64,000 nucleotides of DNA from Microbacterium horticulturae (GCF_029094505.1 NZ_CP119108.1:992001-1056000), one strand, 5' to 3'. Positions 33,701 to 42,492 are shown, counted from the first letter of the stretch. Notes: generated by a model from the letters alone, not told the origin. Program-made: numbers and translations.

Positions 33701-35734
33701 GTGGCATCCACCCCTCTTCCGTCCACGTCGCGGGCGGAGGCGCCGCGCTATCCGTCGGTGCGCAGGCCGGTGCGCATCGGCACGTTGACGCTGCCGCACC
33801 GCATCGTGATGGGGTCGATGCACCTGAACCGTGAGACCGGCGACCCCGACGCGCTCGCCGCGTTCTATGCGGAGCGCGCGGCCGGCGGGGCCGCCCTCAT
33901 CGTCACGGGCGGCGCCGCGGTCAGCCGGGTGGGCGCCGGTGGTGCGGGCTACGGGATCATCACCGAGCCGGCGCATGCTGCTCCCTGGCGGACGGTGGTG
34001 GATGCCGTGCACAGCGCCGGCGGACGCATCGCGCTGCAGCTGTTCCATGCGGGGCGCTACGCGTCCCCCGCGGCGTTCGGGCTCACGCCGGTGGCGCCGT
34101 CGGCCGTGTACAGCCGGTTCTCGGATGCGACTCCTGCGGCGCTCGACGAAGGGGGGATCGCCGCGACGATCGATGACTTCGCGCGGGCTGCCGTCGTGGC
34201 GCGCGAGCTGGGGTTCGACGGCGTCGAGATCATGGCGTCGGAGGGCTACCTTCTCAACCAGTTCGCGTCGCCGGTGACGAACCTGCGCGATGACGCGTGG
34301 GGAGGGGATGCCGCGCGGCGTCGGGCTTTTCCGGTCGCGGTGACCCGCGCCGTGCGCGACGCGGTCGGCGATGCGCCGGTGATCGTGCGCATGTCGGGCG
34401 CCGACCTGGTCGAGGGGTCGTCGACGCCCGACGAGGTCGACGCGCTGGCGGTCGCTCTCGTGCGGGCCGGTGCCGATGCTATCGACGTGGGCATCGGCTG
34501 GCACGAGGCCCGAGTGCCTACCGTGCAGTCGATGGTGCCGCATGGGGCGTTCACGCCGGTTGCGGGGCGGATCCGGGCGGCGTTGGCTTCGGCGCCGGTG
34601 CCCGTCATCGCCTCGAACCGCATCAACACGCTCGCGCAGGCCGAGCAGGTGCTCACGGCGGGTGAGGCCGACATCGTGTCGATGGCGCGGCCGTTCCTGG
34701 CCGATCCGCACATCGTCGCGGCATCGTTCGCCGGCCGTGAGGCGGCCGTGACGCTGTGCATCGGGTGCAACGAGGCCTGCATCGACCGGTCGCTGGGCAC
34801 CGAGCCCGTTTCGTGCACGGTCAACCCGCGGGCGGGGCGGGAGCTGGAGTTTCCGTTGGTGGCGGCATCCCGCCCCTCTGCACGTCGCGTCGCGGTCGTC
34901 GGTGCGGGCCCCGCGGGCATGGAAGCGGCTCGCGCCGCCACGTTCGCCGGTGCGCAGGTGACGCTGTTCGAAGAGGCTGCCGAGATCGGCGGTCAGTTCC
35001 TGCTGGCGGGTGCCGTTCCCGGCAAGGGGGATTTCGCCGCCCTCGCCCGATCGTTCACGCACGTGCTCGACGAGACGGGCGTCGGGGTGCGCACGGGGTG
35101 TGCGGCGGGGCCGGAGGACGTCGTGGGGTTCGACCATGTGATCGTGGCCACCGGCGTCGTGCCGCGCCGGGTCGAGCTGCCGGGCGTCGAGCGGGCGCTC
35201 GATTATGCGCAGGCCTTCGCCGACCTGTCGCGCGTGGGGGAGCGGGTCGTGGTGATCGGCGCGGGCGGGATCGCCGTGGACCTCGCACACCTGCTCGTGG
35301 AGGGTGAGGATGCTTCGTCGTTCTTGGTCGAGCATGGTCTGCGGGACGGGATGCTGCCGCCGCCGCGCCGCCAGGTCACGATCATGCGTCGGCACGGGCC
35401 GATCGGCGCCGGCATGGGGCTGACGACGCGGTGGGCGGCTGTGCAGGCGATCCGGCGGCGCGGGGTGCGCACGCTCACGGGGGTCGAGTATCGGGCGGTG
35501 GAAGCCGGTGGCGTGCGCATCGCGGTGGACGGCGTCGAAGAGCTGGTTGAAGCCGACACGGTCATCGTTGCGGCGGGGCAGACGCCGCGCTCCGCGCTCG
35601 CCGCGGAGCTCTCGGCCCGCGGCATTCCGCACACGGTCGTCGGCGGCGCGCGGAACACCTCGGGCCTGAACGCGGTGGCCGCCTTCGAGGAAGGCCTGCG
35701 GGCGGGGGATGCCGCGGCCCGCGCCGCGCGCTGA
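33701..35734 (+). CDS. FadH-type 2,4-dienoyl-CoA reductase / old yellow enzyme flavoprotein
   Basis: 677 aa. Residues 25-345 are an FMN-binding OYE barrel (R-I-V-M-G-S-M-H-L-N; M-A-R-P-F-L-A-D-P). Cysteines C353, C356, C360 and C372 (C-x2-C-x3-C-x11-C) bind a 4Fe-4S cluster. The rest is an FAD/NAD(P) module with V-V-G-A-G-P-A-G-M-E near 400 and V-V-I-G-A-G-G-I near 520. This is the full FadH domain order. In the proposed pathway it would reduce a conjugated dienyl carboxyl-CoA. GTG 33701 is 7 nt past the SDR stop; the RBS is weak, suggesting coupled translation. Confidence 0.88.
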   Translation: MASTPLPSTSRAEAPRYPSVRRPVRIGTLTLPHRIVMGSMHLNRETGDPDALAAFYAERAAGGAALIVTGGAAVSRVGAGGAGYGIITEPAHAAPWRTVVDAVHSAGGRIALQLFHAGRYASPAAFGLTPVAPSAVYSRFSDATPAALDEGGIAATIDDFARAAVVARELGFDGVEIMASEGYLLNQFASPVTNLRDDAWGGDAARRRAFPVAVTRAVRDAVGDAPVIVRMSGADLVEGSSTPDEVDALAVALVRAGADAIDVGIGWHEARVPTVQSMVPHGAFTPVAGRIRAALASAPVPVIASNRINTLAQAEQVLTAGEADIVSMARPFLADPHIVAASFAGREAAVTLCIGCNEACIDRSLGTEPVSCTVNPRAGRELEFPLVAASRPSARRVAVVGAGPAGMEAARAATFAGAQVTLFEEAAEIGGQFLLAGAVPGKGDFAALARSFTHVLDETGVGVRTGCAAGPEDVVGFDHVIVATGVVPRRVELPGVERALDYAQAFADLSRVGERVVVIGAGGIAVDLAHLLVEGEDASSFLVEHGLRDGMLPPPRRQVTIMRRHGPIGAGMGLTTRWAAVQAIRRRGVRTLTGVEYRAVEAGGVRIAVDGVEELVEADTVIVAAGQTPRSALAAELSARGIPHTVVGGARNTSGLNAVAAFEEGLRAGDAAARAAR

Positions 35735-35820
35735 GGGGCGCGCGTCGAGCTCTGCGCTGAGGTCGCTGAGGTCACGGTGTCGCGGTGTCGCTGAGCTTGT
35801 GGCATCCCCGCTCCGCACAT

Positions 35821-35905
35821 CTGTCGCGTGGTCATATCTGTCGCGTGGTCGTATCTGTCGCGTGGTCGTATCTGTCGCGTGGTCGTAACTGTCGCGTCCT
35901 CATCT
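35821..35905. repeat. 17-bp tandem repeat, five copies (locus 3)
   Basis: Units of CTGTCGCGTGGTCGTAT start at 35821, 35838, 35855 and 35872, with a degenerate fifth at 35889. The core is the reverse complement of a variant of the 20-bp repeats at 379 and 19344. It lies in the 451-bp gap after the FadH-like gene, which holds no gene; a GCGCGC hairpin around the FadH stop (35725-35742) may aid termination. Confidence 0.85.
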
Positions 35906-35928
35906 CAGTCGCGCGGAATCAGGTGTTT

Positions 35929-35974
35929 TCGCGAGATCAGGTGGATCGGGGGGCGAATCGTCCTGATCTCGCGA
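35929..35974. repeat. 13-bp perfect inverted repeat
   Basis: TCGCGAGATCAGG (35929-35941) and its exact reverse complement (35962-35974), 20 nt apart. The arm shares 13 bases with the tandem repeat unit at 19344, so it belongs to the same family. The following 36000-36138 shows only GTGCGGGCG-type short repeats and no ORF. Confidence 0.8.
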
Positions 35975-36138
35975 GGTCAGGTGTTCTCGTGCGGGCGGTG
36001 CGTGCGGGCGAATGCGGGGTGGTACGTGCGGGGCGGCAGCGTGTAGCGGGATGCCGCGAAGAGCGCCCGACTGTCGAACATAGCCCACGGATAGCGAGAT
36101 TTCGGATGTCGGAGGAGGTGTCTATCGTCGTTCCTACA

Positions 36139-36167
36139 TTGACCAGATAGAACATGCGTTCTAGGAT
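36139..36167 (+). promoter_or_regulatory. promoter of the imuA'-imuB-dnaE2 operon
   Basis: TTGACC (36139-36144), 17-bp spacer, TAGGAT (36162-36167), with transcription expected about 10 nt before ATG 36186. Confidence 0.75.
36148..36163 (+). promoter_or_regulatory. LexA box (SOS operator)
   Basis: TAGAACATGCGTTCTA: 6-bp perfect arms with the GAAC-N4-GTTC core of actinobacterial SOS boxes. It covers the spacer and the first bases of the -10, so LexA would block RNA polymerase. Confidence 0.93.
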
Positions 36168-36185
36168 GAGGAAGTGGGGGCGATC

Positions 36186-36863
36186 ATGTCGGCAGGTGCT
36201 GCGACAGCGCAGGAGATCTCGCTCCTGCGCGCGCAACTCGAGCGGGTGCAGGGCCGCCGGCTCGGCGCCGCGGTGCTGCCCACGCTGCCGAGTCTCGCAT
36301 CCCTGCTGCCCGGCGGTGGTCTGCGGGCAGGTGCCGCGTACACGGTGGCGCCGTCGGCCTCGCTGCTGTTGGCGCTGCTGGCACGGCCCTCGCAAGAGGG
36401 CTCCTGGTGCGGAGTGGTCGGGATGCCCGAGCTCGGCGCCGAGGCGGCCGAGCAGCTCGGGGTCGATCTCTCGCGGGTCGTGCTCATCCCCGATCCGGGT
36501 GCGCGCTGGCTCGCGGTCACGGCGACCGTCGCCGACGTGCTGCCGGTGGTCGCGGTGCGTCCGGGCGGGCGGGTGACTCCGGGTGACGTGGCGCGGCTGT
36601 CGGCGCGGCTGCGCGATCGCGGCGGCGTGCTGCTTGTACAGGGGGTGTGGCCTCAGGCCGAGGCATCCATCGCCGTCGACGCCTCGGAGTGGACGGGTGT
36701 GGGCGACGGACACGGCTTTCTGCAGCGGCGCGTGCTGACCGTCAGCGTGACGAGCAGACGCCAGGCGGTGCCGCGGCGCGCCCGGCTGGTGCTGCCCGAT
36801 GAAACCGGCGGGTTGTCGGCGGCACCGGCGCCGGCGCTCGTCCCGATGCGGGCGGTGGGCTGA
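36186..36863 (+). CDS. imuA': ImuA' (RecA-like mutasome accessory protein)
   Basis: 225-aa protein at the head of the SOS mutagenesis operon. It shows the weak RecA-like fold of actinobacterial ImuA' proteins (L-P-S-L-A-S-L-L-P-G-G-G-L-R near residue 32), without a complete Walker A lysine motif. In mycobacteria ImuA' and ImuB are required for DnaE2-dependent mutagenesis. ATG 36186 is chosen over the GTG 12 nt upstream because of the promoter distance. Overlaps imuB by one base (TGATG). Confidence 0.85.
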   Translation: MSAGAATAQEISLLRAQLERVQGRRLGAAVLPTLPSLASLLPGGGLRAGAAYTVAPSASLLLALLARPSQEGSWCGVVGMPELGAEAAEQLGVDLSRVVLIPDPGARWLAVTATVADVLPVVAVRPGGRVTPGDVARLSARLRDRGGVLLVQGVWPQAEASIAVDASEWTGVGDGHGFLQRRVLTVSVTSRRQAVPRRARLVLPDETGGLSAAPAPALVPMRAVG

Positions 36864-38416
36864 TGAGTCCGGTGCGCAGCCTGGTGCTGTGGTTTCCCGA
36901 CTGGCCGGTGACGGCGCTGCACCGGCAGCGGGGAATGGAGGGAGTGGATGCCGCGCCCCTGGCCATCGTGCACGCGAACACCGTGATCGCCTGCTCGGCG
37001 GGGGCTCGCGCCGAGGGCGTACGCCGGGGGCAGCGGCGGCGTGATGCGCAGGGGCGCTGTCCGCGCCTGGAGATCGTGCCGGATGATGCCGATCGCGATG
37101 CGCGGATGTTCTCGCCGGTGGTCTCGCGCATCGAGCAGCTCGCGCCCGGAGTGCAGATCATCCGCCCGGGGCTGTGCGCGCTGCGGGCACAGGGGCCCGC
37201 CCGCTTCTACGGGGGAGAGAACGAGGCCGCCTGCGAGATCCTCGACGTGCTCGCCGAGAGCGAGGAGCTGCCCGGGGTGCGTGCCGCCGTCGCCGATGGA
37301 CCGTTCACCGCCGAGCAGGCGGCGCGCACCACGACCGCCGACCGCCCCGTGCGCATCGTGCCCCAGAGGGCCGCGGCCTCCTTTCTCGCACCGCTGCCGG
37401 TGGCGACGCTGCAAGACGACGCGCTGGCCCACCTGCTCAGCCGTCTCGGTGTGCACACGCTGGGGTCGTTCGCAGCCCTCGACGCCGGCCTCGTGCGCGA
37501 CCGGTTCGGGCCGGCCGGCCAGCGGCTGCACGAGCTGGCGGGCGGCGCCGACTCGCGGCCGGTGCAGCCGCGCACGCCACCGCCCGAGCTTGACCGCGAG
37601 GTCGCGTTCGAGCCCGCCGTCGAGGCCGCCGAACAGGTCGCGTTCGGCATGCGCATCGCCGCCGACGAGTTCATCGCGGGGCTGGGCGCTGTCGACCTCG
37701 TGTGCACCGAGCTGCGCGTCGAGCTGACCGGCGATCGCGGCGAGCGCAGCGAGCGGGTGTGGCTGCACCCGCGCTCGTTCGATGCGGCCGCCGTCATCGA
37801 CCGGGTGCGCTGGCAGCTGGCCGAAGACGCGCAGAACCGGGTGCTGCGCAGCGGGGTGACGCTCGTGCGGCTTCATCCCGAAGCGGTGGATGCTGCATCC
37901 GCCCACCAACCGGCTGTTTTCGGCTCCGGCCCCGACGAGCGCGTGCACCACGCGCTCTCGCGCGTGCAGGCGATGCTCGGGCACCGCGGTGTGCTGACCC
38001 CGGCGGTGGGCGGCGGCCGGTGGCTGACCGAGCGGCAGGTGCTCGTGCCATGGGGCGATCGCGGCGAGCGTGCCGCGTCGACCGAGCGCGCCCGCCCCTG
38101 GCCAGGGAGCCTGCCGGCCCCCGCGCCGGCGACGGTGTTCCCGCAGCCGCAGCCGGTCGACGTCGTCTCGCAGGCAGGCCTGGTCGTCGAGGTCGACGAC
38201 CGCGGAGAGCTCAGCGCGCCGCCCGCACGGCTGACCGAGGCCGGCCGGCGGCGCGAGATTGTGTCGTGGGCCGGCCCCTGGACGATCGACGAGCGGGGGT
38301 GGGATGCCGCGCGCGCCCGGCATGCGCACCGGTTCCAGGTCGTGGATGCCGAGCAGAACGCCTGGCTGCTCGTGTGCGAGGGCGGCCGCTGGGCGGCGGA
38401 GGCGCGGTATGACTAG
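36863..38416 (+). CDS. imuB: ImuB, non-catalytic Y-family polymerase homologue
   Basis: 517 aa. A DinB-like fold starting L-V-L-W-F-P-D-W-P-V, with thumb helix-hairpin-helix L-S-R-L-G-V-H-T-L-G-S-F near residue 190 and a little-finger domain, followed by a tail that in mycobacteria binds the beta clamp and partners. The S-I-D-E catalytic segment is replaced by L-C-A-L-R-A, so no polymerase activity is expected, as for all ImuB proteins. It acts as the scaffold joining DnaE2 to the clamp. Confidence 0.92.
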   Translation: MSPVRSLVLWFPDWPVTALHRQRGMEGVDAAPLAIVHANTVIACSAGARAEGVRRGQRRRDAQGRCPRLEIVPDDADRDARMFSPVVSRIEQLAPGVQIIRPGLCALRAQGPARFYGGENEAACEILDVLAESEELPGVRAAVADGPFTAEQAARTTTADRPVRIVPQRAAASFLAPLPVATLQDDALAHLLSRLGVHTLGSFAALDAGLVRDRFGPAGQRLHELAGGADSRPVQPRTPPPELDREVAFEPAVEAAEQVAFGMRIAADEFIAGLGAVDLVCTELRVELTGDRGERSERVWLHPRSFDAAAVIDRVRWQLAEDAQNRVLRSGVTLVRLHPEAVDAASAHQPAVFGSGPDERVHHALSRVQAMLGHRGVLTPAVGGGRWLTERQVLVPWGDRGERAASTERARPWPGSLPAPAPATVFPQPQPVDVVSQAGLVVEVDDRGELSAPPARLTEAGRRREIVSWAGPWTIDERGWDAARARHAHRFQVVDAEQNAWLLVCEGGRWAAEARYD

Positions 38417-38446
38417 GCCAGCCCATCGCAGAAACGGGCCGCGCTG

Positions 38447-41400
38447 ATGGGCTTCAACAACCCCTCCGTTCCGTGGTCCGAGATCGAGCGCGTCCTCAGC
38501 GATCGCCGCCGACCCCGCCCGGTGCCGGCCGACGCCGACGGCGGCGACAGCCCCGCCTGGTCGCACAAGCGCGGCCCGTACGTGCCGCCGCCCATCGCCC
38601 GCCCGGCCGACGCGGTGCCCTACGCCGAGCTGCACGCGCACTCGTCGTTCTCCTTTCTCGACGGGGCGTCATCGCCCGAAGAGCTCGTCGAAGAGGCCGA
38701 GCGTCTCGGGCTGCACGCCCTCGCGATCACCGACCACGACGGTTTCTACGGCGTCGTGCGCCTCGCCGAGGCCGCCGCCGAGCGGCAGCTGAAGACCGTG
38801 TACGGCGCCGAGCTGTCGCTGCAGCTGCCGAAGCCGCAGAAGGGCGAAGCCGACCCCGCGGGCGCGCACCTGCTCGTGCTTGCGCGCGGCCAGGAGGGCT
38901 ACCACCGCCTGGCCGCCGCCCTCACGCACGCACAGCTGCAGGGGGCCGAGAAGGGCCGCCCGGTCTACGACCTCGACGAGCTGGCCGCACAGGCCGAGGG
39001 GCACTGGGCGATCCTCACCGGCTGCCGCAAGGGCGCCGTGCGTCGGGCGCTGGCCGATACGGCGCTGACCGGGGGGAGGGATGCCGCGGCCACCGAACTC
39101 GACCGGCTGACGGCCCTGTTCGGCCGGGAGAACGTGTACGTCGAGCTCATCGACCACGGCGAGCCGCTCGACTCCACGGTCAACGATCTGCTCGCAGACC
39201 TGGCCGCCGAGCGCGGACTGCCGACGATCGCCACGAACAACGTGCACTACGCCCAGCCGCAGCGGCGGTTGCTGGCGGCGGCCGTGGCGGCCGTACGGGC
39301 CAACCGCAGCATGGACGAGCTCGACGGCTGGCTGCCCGCCCACGCCAGTGCGCACCTGCGCAGCGGCGCCGAGATGGCACGCCGGTTCGCCCGCTACCCC
39401 GGCGCGGTCGAGCGCACCGTTGCGCTCGCCGACGAGCTGGCCTTTCCGCTGCGCATGGCCAAGCCCGCCCTGCCGAAGCAGCCGCTGCCCGATGGGCAGA
39501 CGCCGATGTCGCATCTGCGGCAGCTTGTGTGGGGCGCGGTGCCGCGCAAGTATCCGGAGCTGCGGCCCGAAGACCGCGAACGCATCGCCCACGAACTCGA
39601 CGTCATCGAGCAGAAGGACTTTCCGGGCTATTTCCTGATCGTATACGGGATCGTGCAAGAGGCCCGGCGCCGCGGCATCCTCTGCCAGGGGCGCGGTTCT
39701 GCCGCCAACAGCGCTGTCTGCTATCTGCTCGACATCACCGCGGTCGACGCCATCGCCTACGACCTGCCGTTCGAGCGGTTCCTCTCGAGCCTGCGCGAAG
39801 AAGAGCCCGACATCGACGTCGACTTCGATTCCGACCGCCGCGAAGAGATCATCCAGTGGGTCTACGAGCAGTACGGCCGCGAGCGGGCCGCGCAGGTGTG
39901 CAACGTCATCCAGTACCGACCCAAGAACGCGATCCGCGATATGGCGCGCGCGCTCGGCTATTCGCCGGGCCAGCAGGATGCCTGGTCGAAACAGGTGGAG
40001 CGCTGGGGCGCGAACCTGTCCACCGACGGCGGCCACGACATCCCGGACCAGGTCATCGACTACGCCGAAGAGCTGTTGAAGGCCCCGCGCCACCTGGGCA
40101 TCCACTCCGGCGGCATGGTGCTCACCGAGCGGCCCGTGGGCGAGGTCGTGCCCATCGAGCACGCGCGCATGGAGGGGCGCACCGTCATCCAATGGGACAA
40201 AGACGACGCCGCGTGGATGGGTCTGGTCAAGTTCGACCTGCTGGGGCTGGGCATGCTGGCGGCTCTCCAGCACACGTTCGATCTCATTCGCGCATCCACG
40301 GGGGAGGAATGGGAGCTGGCCACGATCCCCAAAGAAGAGAAGGCCGTCTACGACATGCTGTGCCGGGCCGACTCGATCGGCGTGTTCCAGGTTGAGTCGC
40401 GCGCGCAGATGGGGCTGCTCCCGCGCCTGCAGCCGCGGGAGTTCTACGACCTCGTCATCGAGATAGCGCTGATCCGGCCCGGACCGATCCAGGGGGGTGC
40501 GGTGCATCCGTACGTGCGCCGCAAGCTCGGGCGCGAGAAGGTGACCTACGCGCACCCCAAGCTCGAGCCGGTGCTGAAACGCACGCTCGGAGTGCCGGTG
40601 TTCCAAGAGCAGCTCATGCAGATGGGCATGGCCATCGGCGGGTTGAGCGGCGAGGACGCTGACCTGCTGCGCCGCGCGATGGGCTCCAAGCGGGGCGTCG
40701 AGCGCATCGAGTCGCTCAAGACGAAGCTGTACGAGGGCATGGCCGCCAATGGATTGGTGGGGGATGCCGCAGACGCCGTCTACGAGAAGATCCAGGCGTT
40801 CGCCAACTTCGGCTTCGCAGAGTCGCACTCACTGTCGTTCGCGCTGCTCGTGTACGCGTCGTCGTGGCTGAAGCTGCACTACCCGGCCGCGTTTTTGGCG
40901 GGGCTGCTGCGCGCCCAGCCGATGGGGTTCTACTCGCCGGCGACCCTCGTGGCCGACGCACGCCGGCACGGGGTCGAGGTGCGTCGCCCCGACCTGCACC
41001 TGTCCGAAGCGCTGCCGGTCGTCGAACCCTCGGTCGTTGAGCCGGCTGAAGGGTCCCCGGTCGTTGAGCGAGCGCCGGTCGTTGAGCGAGCGAAGCGAGT
41101 CGAAACGACGCTGCCCGGAGACGTTTCGACTCGCCGCTTCGCGACTCGCTCAACGACCGGGCCAACGACCGGGCCCGGCGCACCCACCGGCAGGGATTCC
41201 TGCCTCGACCGCCACCAACCGCCGGTCGGTGTCTTCGACATCGATGCGCCCGATGAGTCGGCCGCACACCGGCGCGATGGTGCGTTCGCCGTGCGGCTGG
41301 GGCTTGCCGCGGTGAAGGGGATCGGCGCCGATCTCGCGGCGCGGATCGTCGCCGAGCGTGACGCGCACGGCCGCTACCGCGACCTGCGCGACCTCGTGCG

Positions 41401-41989
41401 CCGGGTGGGTGTGAACACCGCCCAGCTCGAGGCGCTGGCCACGGCAGGTGCCTTCGAGTGCCTGGGACTGACCCGACGCGAGGCGATCTGGCTCGCCGGC
41501 TCGGCCGCGCAGGATAAGGCCGAGTACCTGCCCGATTCGATGGTGTCGGTGCAACCGCCGTTGTTCGGCGACCCGTCGAGCTACGAGCGGCTGGCGGCAG
41601 ACCTGTGGGCGACCGGGGTGTCGACCGATGACCATCCACTCACGCACTTCCGCGCACCGCTGGACGCCCGCGGCGTTCTGACCTCACGCGAACTGCGCAC
41701 CCACGAGGTCGGCCGCCGCGTCGAGGTGGCGGGACTGGTGACCCACCGGCAGCGGCCGGCGACGGCATCCGGCGTCACCTTCCTCAACCTCGAAGACGAG
41801 CACGGCATCGTCAACGTGGTCTGCTCGAACGGCGTGTGGACGCGTTACCGGCGCACTGTGCGTGACGCGCCGGCGCTGATCGTGCGGGGCATCGTCGAAC
41901 GCTCCGAAGAGGGAGTCGTCAACCTGTTGGCCGACGCGTTCGAAGATCTGCGCGTGGGGGTGGCGCATCGCTCCCGAGACTTCCGCTGA
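38447..41989 (+). CDS. dnaE2: error-prone DNA polymerase DnaE2
   Basis: 1180-aa C-family polymerase for SOS mutagenic lesion bypass. PHP domain with L-H-A-H-S-S-F-S-F-L-D-G near residue 61 and I-T-D-H-D-G; catalytic Asp cluster D455-I-D457-V-D459; palm/fingers with G-R-G-S-A-A-N-S; C-terminal HhH and OB-fold (V-E-V-A-G-L-V-T-H-R-Q). It is longer than the usual 1080-1130 residues because residues about 857-910 are encoded by an inserted palindromic repeat, in frame, with composition (V-V-E-R, T-T-G-P) unlike the rest. The reading frame is intact. Starts 30 nt after imuB. Confidence 0.95.
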   Translation: MGFNNPSVPWSEIERVLSDRRRPRPVPADADGGDSPAWSHKRGPYVPPPIARPADAVPYAELHAHSSFSFLDGASSPEELVEEAERLGLHALAITDHDGFYGVVRLAEAAAERQLKTVYGAELSLQLPKPQKGEADPAGAHLLVLARGQEGYHRLAAALTHAQLQGAEKGRPVYDLDELAAQAEGHWAILTGCRKGAVRRALADTALTGGRDAAATELDRLTALFGRENVYVELIDHGEPLDSTVNDLLADLAAERGLPTIATNNVHYAQPQRRLLAAAVAAVRANRSMDELDGWLPAHASAHLRSGAEMARRFARYPGAVERTVALADELAFPLRMAKPALPKQPLPDGQTPMSHLRQLVWGAVPRKYPELRPEDRERIAHELDVIEQKDFPGYFLIVYGIVQEARRRGILCQGRGSAANSAVCYLLDITAVDAIAYDLPFERFLSSLREEEPDIDVDFDSDRREEIIQWVYEQYGRERAAQVCNVIQYRPKNAIRDMARALGYSPGQQDAWSKQVERWGANLSTDGGHDIPDQVIDYAEELLKAPRHLGIHSGGMVLTERPVGEVVPIEHARMEGRTVIQWDKDDAAWMGLVKFDLLGLGMLAALQHTFDLIRASTGEEWELATIPKEEKAVYDMLCRADSIGVFQVESRAQMGLLPRLQPREFYDLVIEIALIRPGPIQGGAVHPYVRRKLGREKVTYAHPKLEPVLKRTLGVPVFQEQLMQMGMAIGGLSGEDADLLRRAMGSKRGVERIESLKTKLYEGMAANGLVGDAADAVYEKIQAFANFGFAESHSLSFALLVYASSWLKLHYPAAFLAGLLRAQPMGFYSPATLVADARRHGVEVRRPDLHLSEALPVVEPSVVEPAEGSPVVERAPVVERAKRVETTLPGDVSTRRFATRSTTGPTTGPGAPTGRDSCLDRHQPPVGVFDIDAPDESAAHRRDGAFAVRLGLAAVKGIGADLAARIVAERDAHGRYRDLRDLVRRVGVNTAQLEALATAGAFECLGLTRREAIWLAGSAAQDKAEYLPDSMVSVQPPLFGDPSSYERLAADLWATGVSTDDHPLTHFRAPLDARGVLTSRELRTHEVGRRVEVAGLVTHRQRPATASGVTFLNLEDEHGIVNVVCSNGVWTRYRRTVRDAPALIVRGIVERSEEGVVNLLADAFEDLRVGVAHRSRDFR
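41015..41176. repeat. palindromic repeat element inserted in the dnaE2 coding sequence
   Basis: The core is an inverted repeat: left arm 41075-41107 begins CCGGTCGTTGAGCGAG; right arm 41122-41160 is its reverse complement with short insertions; 14-nt loop. Partial direct copies of CGGTCGTTGAG occur at 41031 and 41058, and CCAACGACCGGGCC follows on the right. The GTCGTTGAGCGAGCGAAGCGAG/TCGAAAC motif is of the kind dispersed between genes in actinobacterial genomes. Confidence 0.85.
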
Positions 41990-42041
41990 GTCGAGAGCGA
42001 CGCGCAAGCGCCGCGGTCAGACCTGCGCAGCCAGACCTGGG

Positions 42042-42326
42042 TCAGACCTGCGCGGTCAGCCCGAAGCGCACGCCACCGGCGTCGTCGACCTGCGCGTCGA
42101 GCACCTGGTCGTCGAGTGCGGCGGCAGCCCCTTCGTCCAGGAACACGCGCGCTCCCGCTTCGTCGACGACCGTGTCGGCCGCGTCGGGAGCCGTCACGAC
42201 GGACAAGGCAAACCCCGACGAGGGGTTGTCTCCACCGTGGATGCGCAGGCCCGCCGTCTCGGCCTCGGGGCCGTTCGAGACGATCGACTTCACTGCGGTC
42301 TGGGCGTTTTCAGTCATGGTGAGCAT
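42042..42326 (-). CDS. HesB/IscA-like protein without cysteines
   Basis: 94-aa protein of the HesB-like fold: A-G-L-R-I-H-G-G near residue 26, F-A-L-S-V-V near 39 and V-F-L-D-E-G-A near 61, where A-type Fe-S carriers have their first beta strands. The three cluster-binding cysteines of IscA/HesB are absent; there is no cysteine at all. Fe-S carrier function is therefore excluded or strongly changed. GGAAGGAG precedes ATG 42326. The 3' end sequence GCGCAGGTCTGAC is duplicated just downstream (42000-42041). Confidence 0.8.
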   Translation of the reverse strand: MLTMTENAQTAVKSIVSNGPEAETAGLRIHGGDNPSSGFALSVVTAPDAADTVVDEAGARVFLDEGAAAALDDQVLDAQVDDAGGVRFGLTAQV

Positions 42327-42486
42327 TCGTGCTCCTTCCGTCGGGGTGGGATAGGGACGCTGAGTCGGCCACGATTCCCCCATTCGGGGTGCGATGCAAC
42401 CCTGTGTGGCCATTCTGAGAAGATTCACATGCCGCGGGGCCCGCCGGTGCGGTCGCAGACCCCTCGCGGTCGCGGCATCCACCGCA

Positions 42487-42492
42487 TACTCT
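42487..42492 (+). promoter_or_regulatory. -10 box for leaderless poxB
   Basis: TACTCT ends 6 nt before the poxB ATG; there is no Shine-Dalgarno sequence. Confidence 0.55.

Noticed and set aside
36863..38416. Active DinB-type polymerase IV
   Set aside because: The catalytic acidic S-x-D-E segment is missing and the operon context is that of ImuB.
41015..41176. Frameshift or degradation of dnaE2 by the repeat
   Set aside because: The frame stays open and conserved DnaE2 sequence resumes immediately after the element.
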